A DNA stretch of 64,000 nt, from NCBI GenBank assembly GCA_900770725.1, contig CAAGLL010000007.1:1-64000 (forward strand), read 5' to 3'. A program made the position numbers and the translations under genes. Source of the DNA: an uncultured Succinivibrio sp. (GTDB lineage: Bacteria > Pseudomonadota > Gammaproteobacteria > Enterobacterales > Succinivibrionaceae). Below the pieces are notes generated by a model. The model ran no database searches. It was not told where the DNA came from and saw only the letters and a list, made by a program, of their open reading frames with translations. The number at the start of each line of letters is the position of its first letter. The first letter of the stretch is position 1. This document shows positions 1-8,167 of this stretch, piece by piece.

Positions 1-46
1 AGATCCCCCTGAGCTGCCCGGTTGTAAGGTTCTTTCCTTGTGACAT
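1..46 (-). CDS. 5' end of an unidentified gene leaving the left edge
   Basis: On the minus strand an ATG at 46-44 is preceded by AAGGAG with a five-base spacer, and the frame stays open for 15 codons to the window edge (MSQGKNLTTGQLRGI). The ribosome binding site and spacing match those of confirmed genes here, for example tmk. Too little protein is visible to name a function. A hairpin at 71-93 lies in its presumed leader. Confidence 0.45.
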   Translation of the reverse strand, partial: MSQGKNLTTGQLRGI

Positions 47-660
47 GAAAACTCCTTCTGTTTCAGGAAAGCGCGGCGGGACATCCGCCGCGCGGGGCCA
101 TTCTCAGGCGCGGCCCGCGCCCAGTCAAACGGAAAATTCCTTTTAGAACAGCGCATTGCGAATGCTTTTTACGGACACAGCTCAAGCGCTTCTGATAAAA
201 ACGCTTTTAAATCAGCATTCATCATGCGCCCAGCGCCATGGAAGGGCCTTGATTTTCAAGGGCTGGGGCTGGAGCCATCGTCCTGGGCGCCTTTCCCCGC
301 CCTGCGGCGCCATGCCGGCTTTTTGTGACAGATCATCCACTTTTGAAAAAAAGTTGCGGACTTGGGTTCGATGTTGCGGAGTCAAAAGAAAGGTAAATTC
401 AATAAAACATATGCATAACAGCTTGTTATTGCAATTCAAGAAAGTTGCGGATCTCGCAATCGAGGTCCCGTATGGATCATCGAGGATGCAGATCTGACTT
501 TGAGGTTGCGGATCGCCTTTTTCAGACGGATCGGGCTTTCAAGGTTGCGCACTGGCGTGCGAGAAGGCGGATCCGGGCTTGCAAGGATGCGGACTGGTTT
601 GATGAAACGGACGGCAGTCGGAATGTTACGGACTGCCGTTCAAAGCTGTTGCTGTTCGAA
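47..660. other. non-coding stretch with degenerate GTTGCGGA repeats
   Basis: I see no convincing gene here. An inverted repeat (GCGCGGCGG, five-base loop, CCGCCGCGC) sits at 71-93. Between 353 and 632 the octamer GTTGCGGA occurs exactly at 353, 373, 444 and 505, with one-mismatch or two-mismatch copies at 544, 586 and 625. In one plus frame (445-717) these translate as degenerate 13-14-residue units around 'FxVAD', ending at a TAG. Short frames here lack a ribosome binding site and the strong third-position GC of neighbouring genes, so they look like decayed sequence. Confidence 0.5.
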
Positions 661-837
661 GTCTGCGGAAAGGTGATCGAAGCACATGGACAAGTGATCG
701 AGGTTAAGCGGATTTAGCAAGGGGACACGCAGGGTGAAAACAAGGTGATGCAGCATGTCCTCGAGCGCGAGGGGTTCGCCTACTGCGGGCTGATACAGTT
801 CAACGGCCCGAAGCTCGCCTACGAATGGGATCGCTGA
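661..837 (+). pseudogene. C-terminal remnant of a GNAT acetyltransferase
   Basis: One plus frame from 718 to the TGA at 835-837 reads as the end of a GNAT-family N-acetyltransferase: 'GENKVMQHVLEREGF', then 'YCGLIQF', then 'KLAYE'. This is the usual DNxxMQxxLExxGF segment, beta strand and final RLAYE strand. In the same frame an in-frame TAG at 715-717 interrupts the preceding 'KVIEAHGQVIEVKRI', which still resembles the helix before that segment. No N-terminal half or start remains. I infer a dead gene reduced to its C-terminus. Confidence 0.6.
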
Positions 838-896
838 CAGGAAACCTCCTGAGCCCGTGCTTGCCCGGCAGCGCCTTGGATGGTGCGGGCTTAAAC

Positions 897-936
897 GCCA
901 AAAAGAAAGGGTCCGGGGATGAATCCCCGGACCCTT
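897..936 (-). terminator. rpsT intrinsic terminator
   Basis: A perfect inverted repeat at 907-936 (AAGGGTCCGGGGAT and its complement) is followed, in minus-strand direction, by a T-rich run (CTTTCTTTTTGG). It lies 18 bases after the rpsT stop codon. Confidence 0.85.
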
Positions 937-953
937 CCCTCAACAAGAGGGTG

Positions 954-1217
954 TTAGGCCATGGCCTTGACCAGAGCGGAAAGCTTGCTCTTGGTGCGGG
1001 CGGCCTTGTTCTTGTGGATGAGGCCCTTGCATGCGGAGTGATCAAGCACGGACTCGGCCTTGATGAAGGCGGCCTTGGCGGCTTCCTTGTCGCCAGCGGC
1101 GGCGAGCTTGATGACTTTCTTCACGTAAGTGCGCATTGCGGAACGGGCAGCGACATTGCGCTGACGGGCCTTCTCGGCGAGAACCACGCGCTTCTTAGCA
1201 GACTTAATGTTAGGCAC
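954..1217 (-). CDS. rpsT: 30S ribosomal protein S20
   Basis: An 87-residue basic protein. 'PNIKSAKKR' at the N-terminus and 'KGLIHKNKAARTKSKL' near the C-terminus are the S20 signatures; the protein binds 16S rRNA and helps assemble the 30S subunit. The start is GTG at 1217-1215, with AGGAG six bases upstream. A non-AUG start is notable because E. coli rpsT uses UUG and its weak start is part of its autogenous control; similar control here is an inference. It is monocistronic, with an extended -10 at 1284-1292 and a strong terminator, and is divergent from ribF as in many gammaproteobacteria. Confidence 0.97.
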   Translation of the reverse strand: MPNIKSAKKRVVLAEKARQRNVAARSAMRTYVKKVIKLAAAGDKEAAKAAFIKAESVLDHSACKGLIHKNKAARTKSKLSALVKAMA

Positions 1218-1283
1218 AGATAGCTCCTGACTGATAACAAAACGGCCACATCATTCCAAATACGGTGGCGCCATGAACGCAGT

Positions 1284-1292
1284 ATTCTATCA
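1284..1292 (-). promoter_or_regulatory. candidate rpsT promoter (extended -10)
   Basis: Minus strand reads TGATAGAAT, an extended -10 (TGn plus TAGAAT), about 67 bases upstream of the rpsT GTG. No good -35 is seen, which fits an extended -10 promoter. Confidence 0.45.
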
Positions 1293-1453
1293 AAAACCAA
1301 AATGGATAGAAAGCTGATTTTCGCGCGCGTTTTCCTGCCGGAAGACCCTGCCGTCGCGCCATGGACGGGCTTGCAGCCTTTTGCGCGGCATTCCCATGCC
1401 TTTGCCATTTTGCGGCACGGCCCGCAAAATCGCCCGCGGCGCGGCCGCCACTG

Positions 1454-1459
1454 TATAAT
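1454..1459 (+). promoter_or_regulatory. candidate -10 of the ribF operon promoter
   Basis: A consensus TATAAT lies 40 bases upstream of the ribF start, predicting a leader of about 34 bases. No clear -35 hexamer at 17 bp. Confidence 0.4.
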
Positions 1460-1499
1460 GAAGCCTTAACGCTCAACGAGGTACGGAACACAAGGCGCG

Positions 1500-2456
1500 A
1501 TGCGGCTCATACGCTCACTTACGGACTACGAAAGGCCGGATTGCGGCATTGCGCTGGCGATCGGCAACTTCGATGGTTTCCACCTGGGCCACCGCCGCGT
1601 TGTGTCGGAGATGATGGAGCGCGCACGCTCCCGCGGCCTCAAGTCCGCGGTGATGCTCTTCGAGCCCCATCCGCGGGAGTTCTTCCAGGGGAGGAACGCC
1701 CCGGCAAGGCTCTCGACGCTTCGCGACAAGCTCTTTGAGATCTCATCGCTCTGTCCTGACTACGTGTTCTGCATGCGCTTCAACCGCGCGTTCGCGTCCA
1801 TGGAGAGCTCCGACTTCGTCAAGGCGCTCCTCCATGAAAAGCTCGGCGTGCGCTGCGTCGTGGTGGGGTCGCTCTTCGCGTTCGGCCGCGGCGCGCGCTG
1901 CGGCATCGACGACCTAAGGCGCCTGGGCGCGCCGCTGGGCATCGAGGCTGACGCCATCGACGGCGTGACGCTGGACGGCGAGAGGATCTCGAGCACCATG
2001 GTCAGGGCGCTTTTGAAGACGGGCGACTTCAGGAGGGCCGAGCAGGCCCTGGGGCACCCCTTCTCGATGGGAGGGCGGGTGGCCCACGGCAGGGAGCTTG
2101 GGCGCCACCTGGGCTTCCCCACCGCCAACATCGCGCTAAAGCGCCTGGTGCCGCCGCTTGACGGCGTGTACGCCGTGCGCGTGGCCGCCGAAGGCGGCGT
2201 CTGGGACGGCATGTGCAACGTCGGCGCCCGCCCGAGCATCGAGGAGGAGGGCAAGCAGAGCCTCATCGAGGCCAACCTCTTCGGGTTTGACGGCGACCTG
2301 TACGGCAAGCGGGCGCGGGTATACTTTTTTGAAAAGATCCGGGACGAGCAAAAGTTCCCGGATCTGGAATCGCTGCGCGAGCGCCTGGGGCAGGACAAGG
2401 AAGCCTGCCTCAGGGCGCTTGGCGCGCGGCGGCAAGTCATAGCATCAAAGGTCTGA
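1500..2456 (+). CDS. ribF: bifunctional riboflavin kinase / FAD synthetase
   Basis: At 318 residues this is the normal RibF length. The N-terminal FAD synthetase domain (about 1-185) starts with 'LAIGNFDGFHLGHRRVV', the nucleotidyl-transferase HxGH region, and has 'ISSTMVRALLKTGD' near its end. The C-terminal riboflavin kinase domain contains 'GRELGRHLGFPTANIAL' and the 'PPLDGVYAV' strand. It converts riboflavin to FMN and FMN to FAD in the cytoplasm. The ATG is preceded by a modest AAGGCG. It is first of an operon; its TGA is two bases before the ileS ATG. Confidence 0.97.
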   Translation: MRLIRSLTDYERPDCGIALAIGNFDGFHLGHRRVVSEMMERARSRGLKSAVMLFEPHPREFFQGRNAPARLSTLRDKLFEISSLCPDYVFCMRFNRAFASMESSDFVKALLHEKLGVRCVVVGSLFAFGRGARCGIDDLRRLGAPLGIEADAIDGVTLDGERISSTMVRALLKTGDFRRAEQALGHPFSMGGRVAHGRELGRHLGFPTANIALKRLVPPLDGVYAVRVAAEGGVWDGMCNVGARPSIEEEGKQSLIEANLFGFDGDLYGKRARVYFFEKIRDEQKFPDLESLRERLGQDKEACLRALGARRQVIASKV

Positions 2457-2458
2457 AA

Positions 2459-5290
2459 ATGGCAGATTACAAGAGCACTTTAAACCTTCCGCAAACCGCG
2501 TTCCCCATGCGCGGCAACCTGGCAAAGCGCGAGCCGCAGATGCTCGCCGACTGGGAGAAGCGCGATCTATACAAGAAGATCCGCCTGTCCCGCGCCGGAG
2601 CCAACACCTTCATCCTGCATGACGGCCCTCCGTACGCCAACGGCAACATCCACATCGGGCATGCGATCAACAAGGTGCTCAAGGACATCATCATCAAGTC
2701 GAAGACCCTCTCGGGCTTCGACAGCCCCTACGTCCCCGGCTGGGACTGCCACGGCCTGCCCATCGAGGTGAAGGTCGAGACCCTGGTCGGCAAGCCCGGC
2801 GCCAAGGTCACCCCCGCGCAGTTCCGCGAGGAGTGCCGCAAGTACGCCAAGAGCCAGGTCGAGGCGCAGCGCGCCGACTTCAAGCGCCTGGGCGTGCTCG
2901 GCGACTGGGACAACCCGTACCTCACCATGAACTTCAAGACCGAGGCCGACACCCTGAGGCTGCTTGGCAAGGTCATCGCGGACGGCCATTTCGTCCGCGG
3001 CCTCAAGCCGGTCTACTGGTGCATGGACTGCCAGTCCGCCCTGGCCGAGGCCGAGGTCGAGTACAAGGACCTGACCTCCGACTCCATCTACGTGCGCTTC
3101 GCCGCCTCCGACGAGCAGAAGATCCTCTCGATCTTCAACGCCACCGGCAAGGGCGAGGGTCCGGTCTCGGTGGTCATATGGACCACCACCCCGTGGACCC
3201 TGCCTGCCGATCGCGGCGTCTGCCTCAACGAGCAGCTGCGCTACTCCTTAGTCCAGGTTGAGACCGAGAAGGGCAAGGAGCGCTTCGTGATGGCCACCGA
3301 GCTCGTCGACACCGTGATGAAGGAGACTGGGATCACCTCCTACTCCATCATTGGCGACAGCGTCTCCGGCAAGGCCCTGGAGCTGCAGAAGCTCCACCAC
3401 CCGTTCCTCGACTTCGAGGTGCCCATCATCCTGGGCGCCCACGTGACGCTCGACGGCGGCACCGGCTGCGTCCACACCGCAGGCGGCCACGGCCTTGACG
3501 ACTACAACGTCTCGGTCAAGTACGGCCTTGAGATCGCAAACCCGGTCAAGGGCGACGGCACCTTCCAGGACGACGTCAAGTACTTCGGCGGCATGCACGT
3601 GTTCAAGGCCAACCCCGAGGTCATCAAGGTCTTGAAGGAGAAGGGCGCGCTGCTCAAGGCCGGCAAGATCTTCCACTCCTACCCGACCTGCTGGCGCCAC
3701 AAGAGCCCGGTGATCTTCCGGGCCACCCCGCAGTGGTTCATCTCGATGGACGGCAACGGCCTGCGCAGCCGCGCCCTCAAGTCCATCAAGGACGTCAAGT
3801 GGATCCCCTCGTGGGGCCAGAACCGCATCGAGGCGATGGTCAAGCAGCGCACCGACTGGTGCATCTCGCGCCAGCGCACCTGGGGCATGCCCTGCGCGGT
3901 GCTCATCAACAACGAGACCGGCGAGATCCACCCCAAGACCACCGAGATAATCGAGAAGGTCGCCAAGGAAGTCGAGAAGAAGGGCATCCAGGCATGGTGG
4001 GACCTGAGCGTCGAGGACCTCATCGGCCCTGAGGAGGCTCCTAAGTACCACAAGGATCCCAACACGCTCGACGTCTGGTTCGACTCCGGCTCGACCTGGT
4101 ACACCGTCGCAGGCCAGCGCCCCGAGTTCAAGGGCCACGGCGTGGACATGTACCTCGAGGGCTCAGACCAGCACCGCGGCTGGTTCATGTCATCGTTGAT
4201 GCTCTCGTGCGCCGTCACCGGCCACGCCCCGTACAAGGAGGTGCTGACCCACGGCTTCACCGTCGACGGCCAGGGCCGCAAGATGTCCAAGTCCATCGGC
4301 AACGTCATCGCCCCGCGCGAGGTCATCGACAAGCTCGGCGCCGATGTGCTTAGGCTCTGGATCGCCTCCAACGACTACACCGGCGACATGGCGGTGTCCC
4401 ACGAGATCTTCGCGCACACCTCCGACGCCTACCGCCGCGTGCGCAACACCGTCCGCTTCCTGCTGGCAAACCTCAACGGCTTCGATCCGCAGAAGGACAT
4501 GGTCCCGTTCGAGCAGATGGTCGAGCTCGACAAGTGGGCCGTCTCGCTGGCCTCGAAGACCCAGAAGCAGATAGTCAAGGCCTACGACGACTACGACTTC
4601 CACGAGGTCGTGCAGGATCTGATGATGTTCTGCTCGATCCAGCTCGGCTCGTTCTACCTCGACATCATCAAGGACCGCCAGTACACCGCCAAGACCGACG
4701 GCCACGCCAGGCGCTCGTGCCAGACCGCGCTCTACCTCATCGCCGAGGCCCTGGTGCGCTGGATGGCCCCGATCCTCTCGTTCACCGCCCAGGAAACCTG
4801 GGAGGCCATGCCGGGCAAGCGCGACGAGTTCGTCTTCACCGCAACCTGGTTCGACGGCCTGAAGGAGCTTGACGAGAACTCGAAGTTCAACAGCGAGTAC
4901 TGGCAGAGGATCCTCGCCTTCCGCGGCGAGGCCAACCGCGCCATCGAGACCGCGCGCAACGCGGCGGTGATCGGCGGATCGCTGGAGGCCGAGGTCACCA
5001 TCTACGCCAAGGGCCAGCTCCTCGAGGACTTGAGGCAGCTTGGCGACGAGCTCAAGTTCGTGCTCATCACCTCGCGCGCCGACGTGGTGGAAGGCCCCGC
5101 ACCTGCGGACGCCTTCATCTCCGAGAGCCTCGACTGCGCCTTCAGCGTGGCCAAGTCCAAGGCCCATAAGTGCGAGCGCTGCTGGCACTACGAGGCGGAC
5201 GTGGGCGCTGATCCTGAGCACCCGGGCCTCTGCCACCGCTGCATCGAGAACATCGAGCAGGGCGGCGGCGAAACCAGGCGCTTTGCCTGA
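2459..5290 (+). CDS. ileS: isoleucyl-tRNA synthetase
   Basis: A 943-residue class I aminoacyl-tRNA synthetase of the bacterial type. The HIGH motif is at residues 65-68 and KMSKS at 608-612; the CP1 editing domain lies between ('TTTPWTLPADRGV' is the threonine-rich editing segment). A C-terminal zinc-binding module has Cys905/908 (CERC) and Cys925/928 (CHRC). It charges tRNA-Ile and hydrolyses misacylated Val. It is two bases downstream of ribF, and its TGA overlaps the lspA ATG by one base, so translation is probably coupled. Intact, with no unusual residues in the motifs seen. Confidence 0.98.
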   Translation: MADYKSTLNLPQTAFPMRGNLAKREPQMLADWEKRDLYKKIRLSRAGANTFILHDGPPYANGNIHIGHAINKVLKDIIIKSKTLSGFDSPYVPGWDCHGLPIEVKVETLVGKPGAKVTPAQFREECRKYAKSQVEAQRADFKRLGVLGDWDNPYLTMNFKTEADTLRLLGKVIADGHFVRGLKPVYWCMDCQSALAEAEVEYKDLTSDSIYVRFAASDEQKILSIFNATGKGEGPVSVVIWTTTPWTLPADRGVCLNEQLRYSLVQVETEKGKERFVMATELVDTVMKETGITSYSIIGDSVSGKALELQKLHHPFLDFEVPIILGAHVTLDGGTGCVHTAGGHGLDDYNVSVKYGLEIANPVKGDGTFQDDVKYFGGMHVFKANPEVIKVLKEKGALLKAGKIFHSYPTCWRHKSPVIFRATPQWFISMDGNGLRSRALKSIKDVKWIPSWGQNRIEAMVKQRTDWCISRQRTWGMPCAVLINNETGEIHPKTTEIIEKVAKEVEKKGIQAWWDLSVEDLIGPEEAPKYHKDPNTLDVWFDSGSTWYTVAGQRPEFKGHGVDMYLEGSDQHRGWFMSSLMLSCAVTGHAPYKEVLTHGFTVDGQGRKMSKSIGNVIAPREVIDKLGADVLRLWIASNDYTGDMAVSHEIFAHTSDAYRRVRNTVRFLLANLNGFDPQKDMVPFEQMVELDKWAVSLASKTQKQIVKAYDDYDFHEVVQDLMMFCSIQLGSFYLDIIKDRQYTAKTDGHARRSCQTALYLIAEALVRWMAPILSFTAQETWEAMPGKRDEFVFTATWFDGLKELDENSKFNSEYWQRILAFRGEANRAIETARNAAVIGGSLEAEVTIYAKGQLLEDLRQLGDELKFVLITSRADVVEGPAPADAFISESLDCAFSVAKSKAHKCERCWHYEADVGADPEHPGLCHRCIENIEQGGGETRRFA

Positions 5291-5811
5291 TGGGGCTGCC
5301 CAAGCCCCGCAACGGCGGCAGGTTCCTCATCCTGAGCCTGCTCGTCGTGCTGCTCGACCAGTACACCAAGCACCTGGTCATGGAGTACATCCCCGCCGGT
5401 ACGGCGGGGGGGCAGGGGCTCCCCTTCTTCAACATCGTCCACGTGCACAACGAGGGCGCGGCGTTCAGCTTCCTGGCCGGGATGGGCGGCTGGCAGCGCT
5501 GGATGTTCGCGGCGATCGCAGTTGCGATCTCCCTCGTGCTGATGGCGCTGCTCTTCCGCACCAGCATCCGCAGGCGCTGGACCTGCCTTGGCCTTGCGCT
5601 CGTGATAGGCGGCGCGGTGGGCAACCTGCTCGACCGCCTGTTCCTGGGCTACGTCGTGGACTTCCTTTGCTTCTACATCGACACTGACAGCTTCTTCTGG
5701 TCCTACCCCTCGTTCAACGTCGCCGACATCGCAGTCTGCTGCGGCGCGGCGCTCCTCATCGGGATCGGGCTCTTCTCAAAGCCCAAGGGCAGGGAAGGAG
5801 GGAAGGCCTGA
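5290..5811 (+). CDS. lspA: lipoprotein signal peptidase (signal peptidase II)
   Basis: A 173-residue inner-membrane protein with four hydrophobic segments. The two catalytic aspartate regions are present: 'GNLLDRLFLGYVVDF' and 'FNVADIAVC'. It removes the signal peptide of diacylglyceryl-modified prolipoproteins just before the lipobox cysteine; SctJ further along this window (57804) is one likely substrate. The start codon overlaps the ileS stop (TGATG), and its own stop overlaps the ispH ATG in the same way. Confidence 0.97.
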   Translation: MGLPKPRNGGRFLILSLLVVLLDQYTKHLVMEYIPAGTAGGQGLPFFNIVHVHNEGAAFSFLAGMGGWQRWMFAAIAVAISLVLMALLFRTSIRRRWTCLGLALVIGGAVGNLLDRLFLGYVVDFLCFYIDTDSFFWSYPSFNVADIAVCCGAALLIGIGLFSKPKGREGGKA

Positions 5812-6758
5812 TGGGCTTTAGGATCCTGCTTGCCCGCGAGAGAGGGATGTGCGCCGGGGTCGACCGCGCCATCCGCACCGTCAAGACCGCGCTCTCGCGC
5901 TATGGGGGAGGGCGCGTATTCGTGCTCCACGAGGTGGTGCACAACCGCCACGTGGTCGAGGGCTTGCGGCGTGACGGCGCCGTCTTCGTCGAGTCGCTCT
6001 CCGAGGTGCCTGAAGGCGCGGTGCTGATCTTCTCGGCCCACGGCGTGGGCAGCGCGACCGAGGATGAGGCCCGCTCCCGCGCCCTCACCGTCATCGACGC
6101 CACCTGCCCGGTGGTCACGGCCATCCACCGCAAGGTGGCCCGCGCCTCCGCTGAAGGCGCCGATCTCGTGGTCATCGGCCACCGCGGCCACCAGGAGGTC
6201 GAGGGCACCATCGGCCGCTATCTGGGCGATGGCTCGAAGGTCCATGTGGTCTTGTCGCCTGATGACATCGAGTCGCTTGAGCTTGATCCTGAAAACGCCG
6301 TGTTCGCAACCCAGACCACCTTGTCTGTTGATGAGACCGCCAGGACCGTTGAGGCCCTGCGGCAGCGCTTCCCCAAGATCCGCGGCCCCAGGCGCGACGA
6401 TACCTGCAACGCCACCCAGCTTCGGCAGAACGCGGTGCGCGAGCTTGCCGCGCACTGCGACCTCGTCTACATCGCAGGCTCGAAGAACTCCTCGAACTCC
6501 AACCGCCTGCGCGAGGTCGCAGAGCGCGAGGGCGTGAGGGCGCTGCTCGTGGACGACGAGTCTGAGATCAAATTAGATGATCTCGCGGGCGTGTCGGCCG
6601 TCGGCGTCAGCGCCGGCGCCTCGGCCCCCGAGTACGTGGTGGCCGGGATCGTGGGCTTCCTCACCTCCCACGGCGGCAGCGCGCCCGAGGAGACGGGAGG
6701 CGCGGTGGCCGAGCGCCACTTCCCGCTGCCAAAGGGGCTTGAGGATGGGGCGTCCTGA
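5811..6758 (+). CDS. ispH: 4-hydroxy-3-methylbut-2-enyl diphosphate reductase
   Basis: A 315-residue IspH (LytB). It performs the last MEP-pathway step, reducing HMBPP to IPP and DMAPP with a [4Fe-4S] cluster. The three cluster cysteines are seen in 'GMCAGVDRAI' (Cys14), 'DATCPVV' and 'DTCNATQLRQNAV'; conserved histidines occur in 'VVHNRHVV' and 'GHRGHQEVEGT'. The start overlaps the lspA stop. There is no fkpB between lspA and ispH, unlike E. coli. Confidence 0.97.
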   Translation: MGFRILLARERGMCAGVDRAIRTVKTALSRYGGGRVFVLHEVVHNRHVVEGLRRDGAVFVESLSEVPEGAVLIFSAHGVGSATEDEARSRALTVIDATCPVVTAIHRKVARASAEGADLVVIGHRGHQEVEGTIGRYLGDGSKVHVVLSPDDIESLELDPENAVFATQTTLSVDETARTVEALRQRFPKIRGPRRDDTCNATQLRQNAVRELAAHCDLVYIAGSKNSSNSNRLREVAEREGVRALLVDDESEIKLDDLAGVSAVGVSAGASAPEYVVAGIVGFLTSHGGSAPEETGGAVAERHFPLPKGLEDGAS

Positions 6759-7239
6759 GTTCTGCTTTGCGACGCCTGGTGACGCGGACGAGCTCATCGC
6801 CCTCGAGGGCTCCCTCTTCTCAAAGGAGGAGGGGGCTGCGCCAGAGTCCATCCGCGCGCGCATCAGGGCCTACCCCAGGCACTTCTGGCTTTTAAAGCAG
6901 GACGGCGTCATCGCAGCCTATGTGAACGGAGCGCTCACGCATGAGCGCGATCTGCTCGATCCCATGTACTCTGACACCTCGTTCCACCATGAGGACGGGA
7001 GATGGCAGATGCTCTTTGGCGTGGGCTGCGCGCGCAAGTACCAGCGCCATGGCCTGGCATCGCAGCTCTTGAGGCATGTGGTCGAGGACTGCAGGAAGCG
7101 CGGCTATGCGGGCGTGGTCCTCACCTGCCATGAGGCGCTGATCCCCTTATACTCACGCATAGGCTTTACGGACGAGGGGCTTAGCGCCTCGGTCCACGGC
7201 GGCAGCGCCTGGCACCAGATGCGCATCGCCTTCAACTGA
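6745..7239 (+). CDS. GNAT-family N-acetyltransferase
   Basis: A 164-residue protein that overlaps the ispH end by 14 bases and is last in the ribF operon. The acetyl-CoA loop is recognisable in 'ARKYQRHGLASQLLRHVV' (R/QxxGxA pattern), followed by the 'CHEALIPLYSRIGF' strand and helix typical of motif B. Similar stand-alone enzymes acetylate amines or peptide N-termini, but the substrate cannot be read from sequence. The ATG at 6745 was chosen because AAAGGGG precedes it and the conserved fold begins just afterwards. Confidence 0.8.
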   Translation: MGRPEFCFATPGDADELIALEGSLFSKEEGAAPESIRARIRAYPRHFWLLKQDGVIAAYVNGALTHERDLLDPMYSDTSFHHEDGRWQMLFGVGCARKYQRHGLASQLLRHVVEDCRKRGYAGVVLTCHEALIPLYSRIGFTDEGLSASVHGGSAWHQMRIAFN

Positions 7240-7247
7240 CAGCTTTC

Positions 7248-7274
7248 GCGCTCCAATGCTTTGGGGCGCTTTTT
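7248..7274 (+). terminator. terminator of the ribF-ileS-lspA-ispH operon
   Basis: Stem GCGCTCCAA at 7248-7256, four-base loop, TTGGGGCGC at 7261-7269 (one G-U pair in RNA), then TTTTT at 7270-7274. It lies eight bases after the GNAT stop. Confidence 0.85.
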
Positions 7275-7299
7275 CGATCAAGGAACGCAAGGACATACG

Positions 7300-8130
7300 A
7301 TGAAGCTCGACAAACTAGCATCATTCATTGCCGCAGCGGCGCTGCTTTTTGCCTCAGGCGCCGCGCTGGCCTTCACCGAGGAAGCGTCAATCCAAGGCGA
7401 TCACGGCAAGCTCTACGCCGAGATCCAGCGCCCGGACGGACTCAAGCGCTTCCCGCTTGTGATCATCATGCACGGCTTCACCGCCAACTCCCAAGGCGCG
7501 CTTTTAAAGGATCTCGCAGATGATCTCGAAGCTGCGGGCATCGCCTCGATCCGCTTTGACTTCAACGGGCACGGGAAGAGCGAGGGGCGCTTCCAGGACA
7601 TGACCGTGCCAAACGAGATGGAGGACGCCAAGCGCGTCTACAGCTATGCCAGCTCGCTCGACGGCTTGACTTCCATATCGCTTGCCGGCCACTCCCAGGG
7701 CGGCGTGGTTGCGAGCATGGCGGCAGGGCAGCTTGGCACCCATGCGGTCAAGGCCCTGGCGCTGATGGCCCCGGCCGCAGTTTTAAGGGAGGACGCCATC
7801 CGCGGGATCCTCTTTGGAAAGACCTACGACGTTAAGCACCTGCCAGAGGCCATCCCCATCTTCAACAACCTGAAGCTCGGGGCGGACTACGTGAGGACCG
7901 CGCAGGAGCTGCCCATCTACGAGACGGCCTCCCAGTACCAGGGCCCGGCTTTCATGATCCACGGCAAGGCCGACACCGTGGTTCCCTACACCTACAGCCT
8001 GCGCTACGACCGCATCTACTTCAACGGCGCGGTGAGGCTCATAGAGGGCGAGGACCACTCGTTCACCCACGACACCAAGGGCGCGGCCTTGGCCGTGGCG
8101 GAGTTCTTCAAGAAGGAACTGTCAAAATAA
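7300..8130 (+). CDS. exported alpha/beta hydrolase (esterase-like)
   Basis: A 276-residue protein with a Sec signal peptide (MKLDKL, a hydrophobic run, cleavage probably after ASGAALA near residue 25), so likely periplasmic. The mature part is a serine hydrolase: oxyanion segment 'IMHGFTANSQG', nucleophile elbow 'GHSQGG', acid in 'HGKADTVV' and histidine in 'GEDHSFTH'. It resembles the dienelactone hydrolase/acyl esterase group; the substrate is unknown. I chose the ATG at 7300 (AAGGA upstream) over a TTG at 7261 because it gives a proper signal peptide and the TTG lies inside the preceding terminator. Confidence 0.85.
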   Translation: MKLDKLASFIAAAALLFASGAALAFTEEASIQGDHGKLYAEIQRPDGLKRFPLVIIMHGFTANSQGALLKDLADDLEAAGIASIRFDFNGHGKSEGRFQDMTVPNEMEDAKRVYSYASSLDGLTSISLAGHSQGGVVASMAAGQLGTHAVKALALMAPAAVLREDAIRGILFGKTYDVKHLPEAIPIFNNLKLGADYVRTAQELPIYETASQYQGPAFMIHGKADTVVPYTYSLRYDRIYFNGAVRLIEGEDHSFTHDTKGAALAVAEFFKKELSK

Positions 8131-8167
8131 GGCTTGCTCAGGGAATAAGGTATCAAGGGGGCTTCAA

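Noticed and set aside
156..497. Small plus-strand gene of 113 codons
   Set aside because: No ribosome binding site, no coding-like third-position bias, and it runs through the degenerate repeats.
3248..5236. Long open frames antisense to ileS
   Set aside because: They are by-products of high third-position GC in ileS. They have no ribosome site and encode Val/Leu/Asp/Gly-rich sequence with no motif.
7261..7299. TTG start giving a longer alpha/beta hydrolase
   Set aside because: It begins inside the upstream terminator and would put charged residues before the signal peptide; the ATG at 7300 has a proper site.
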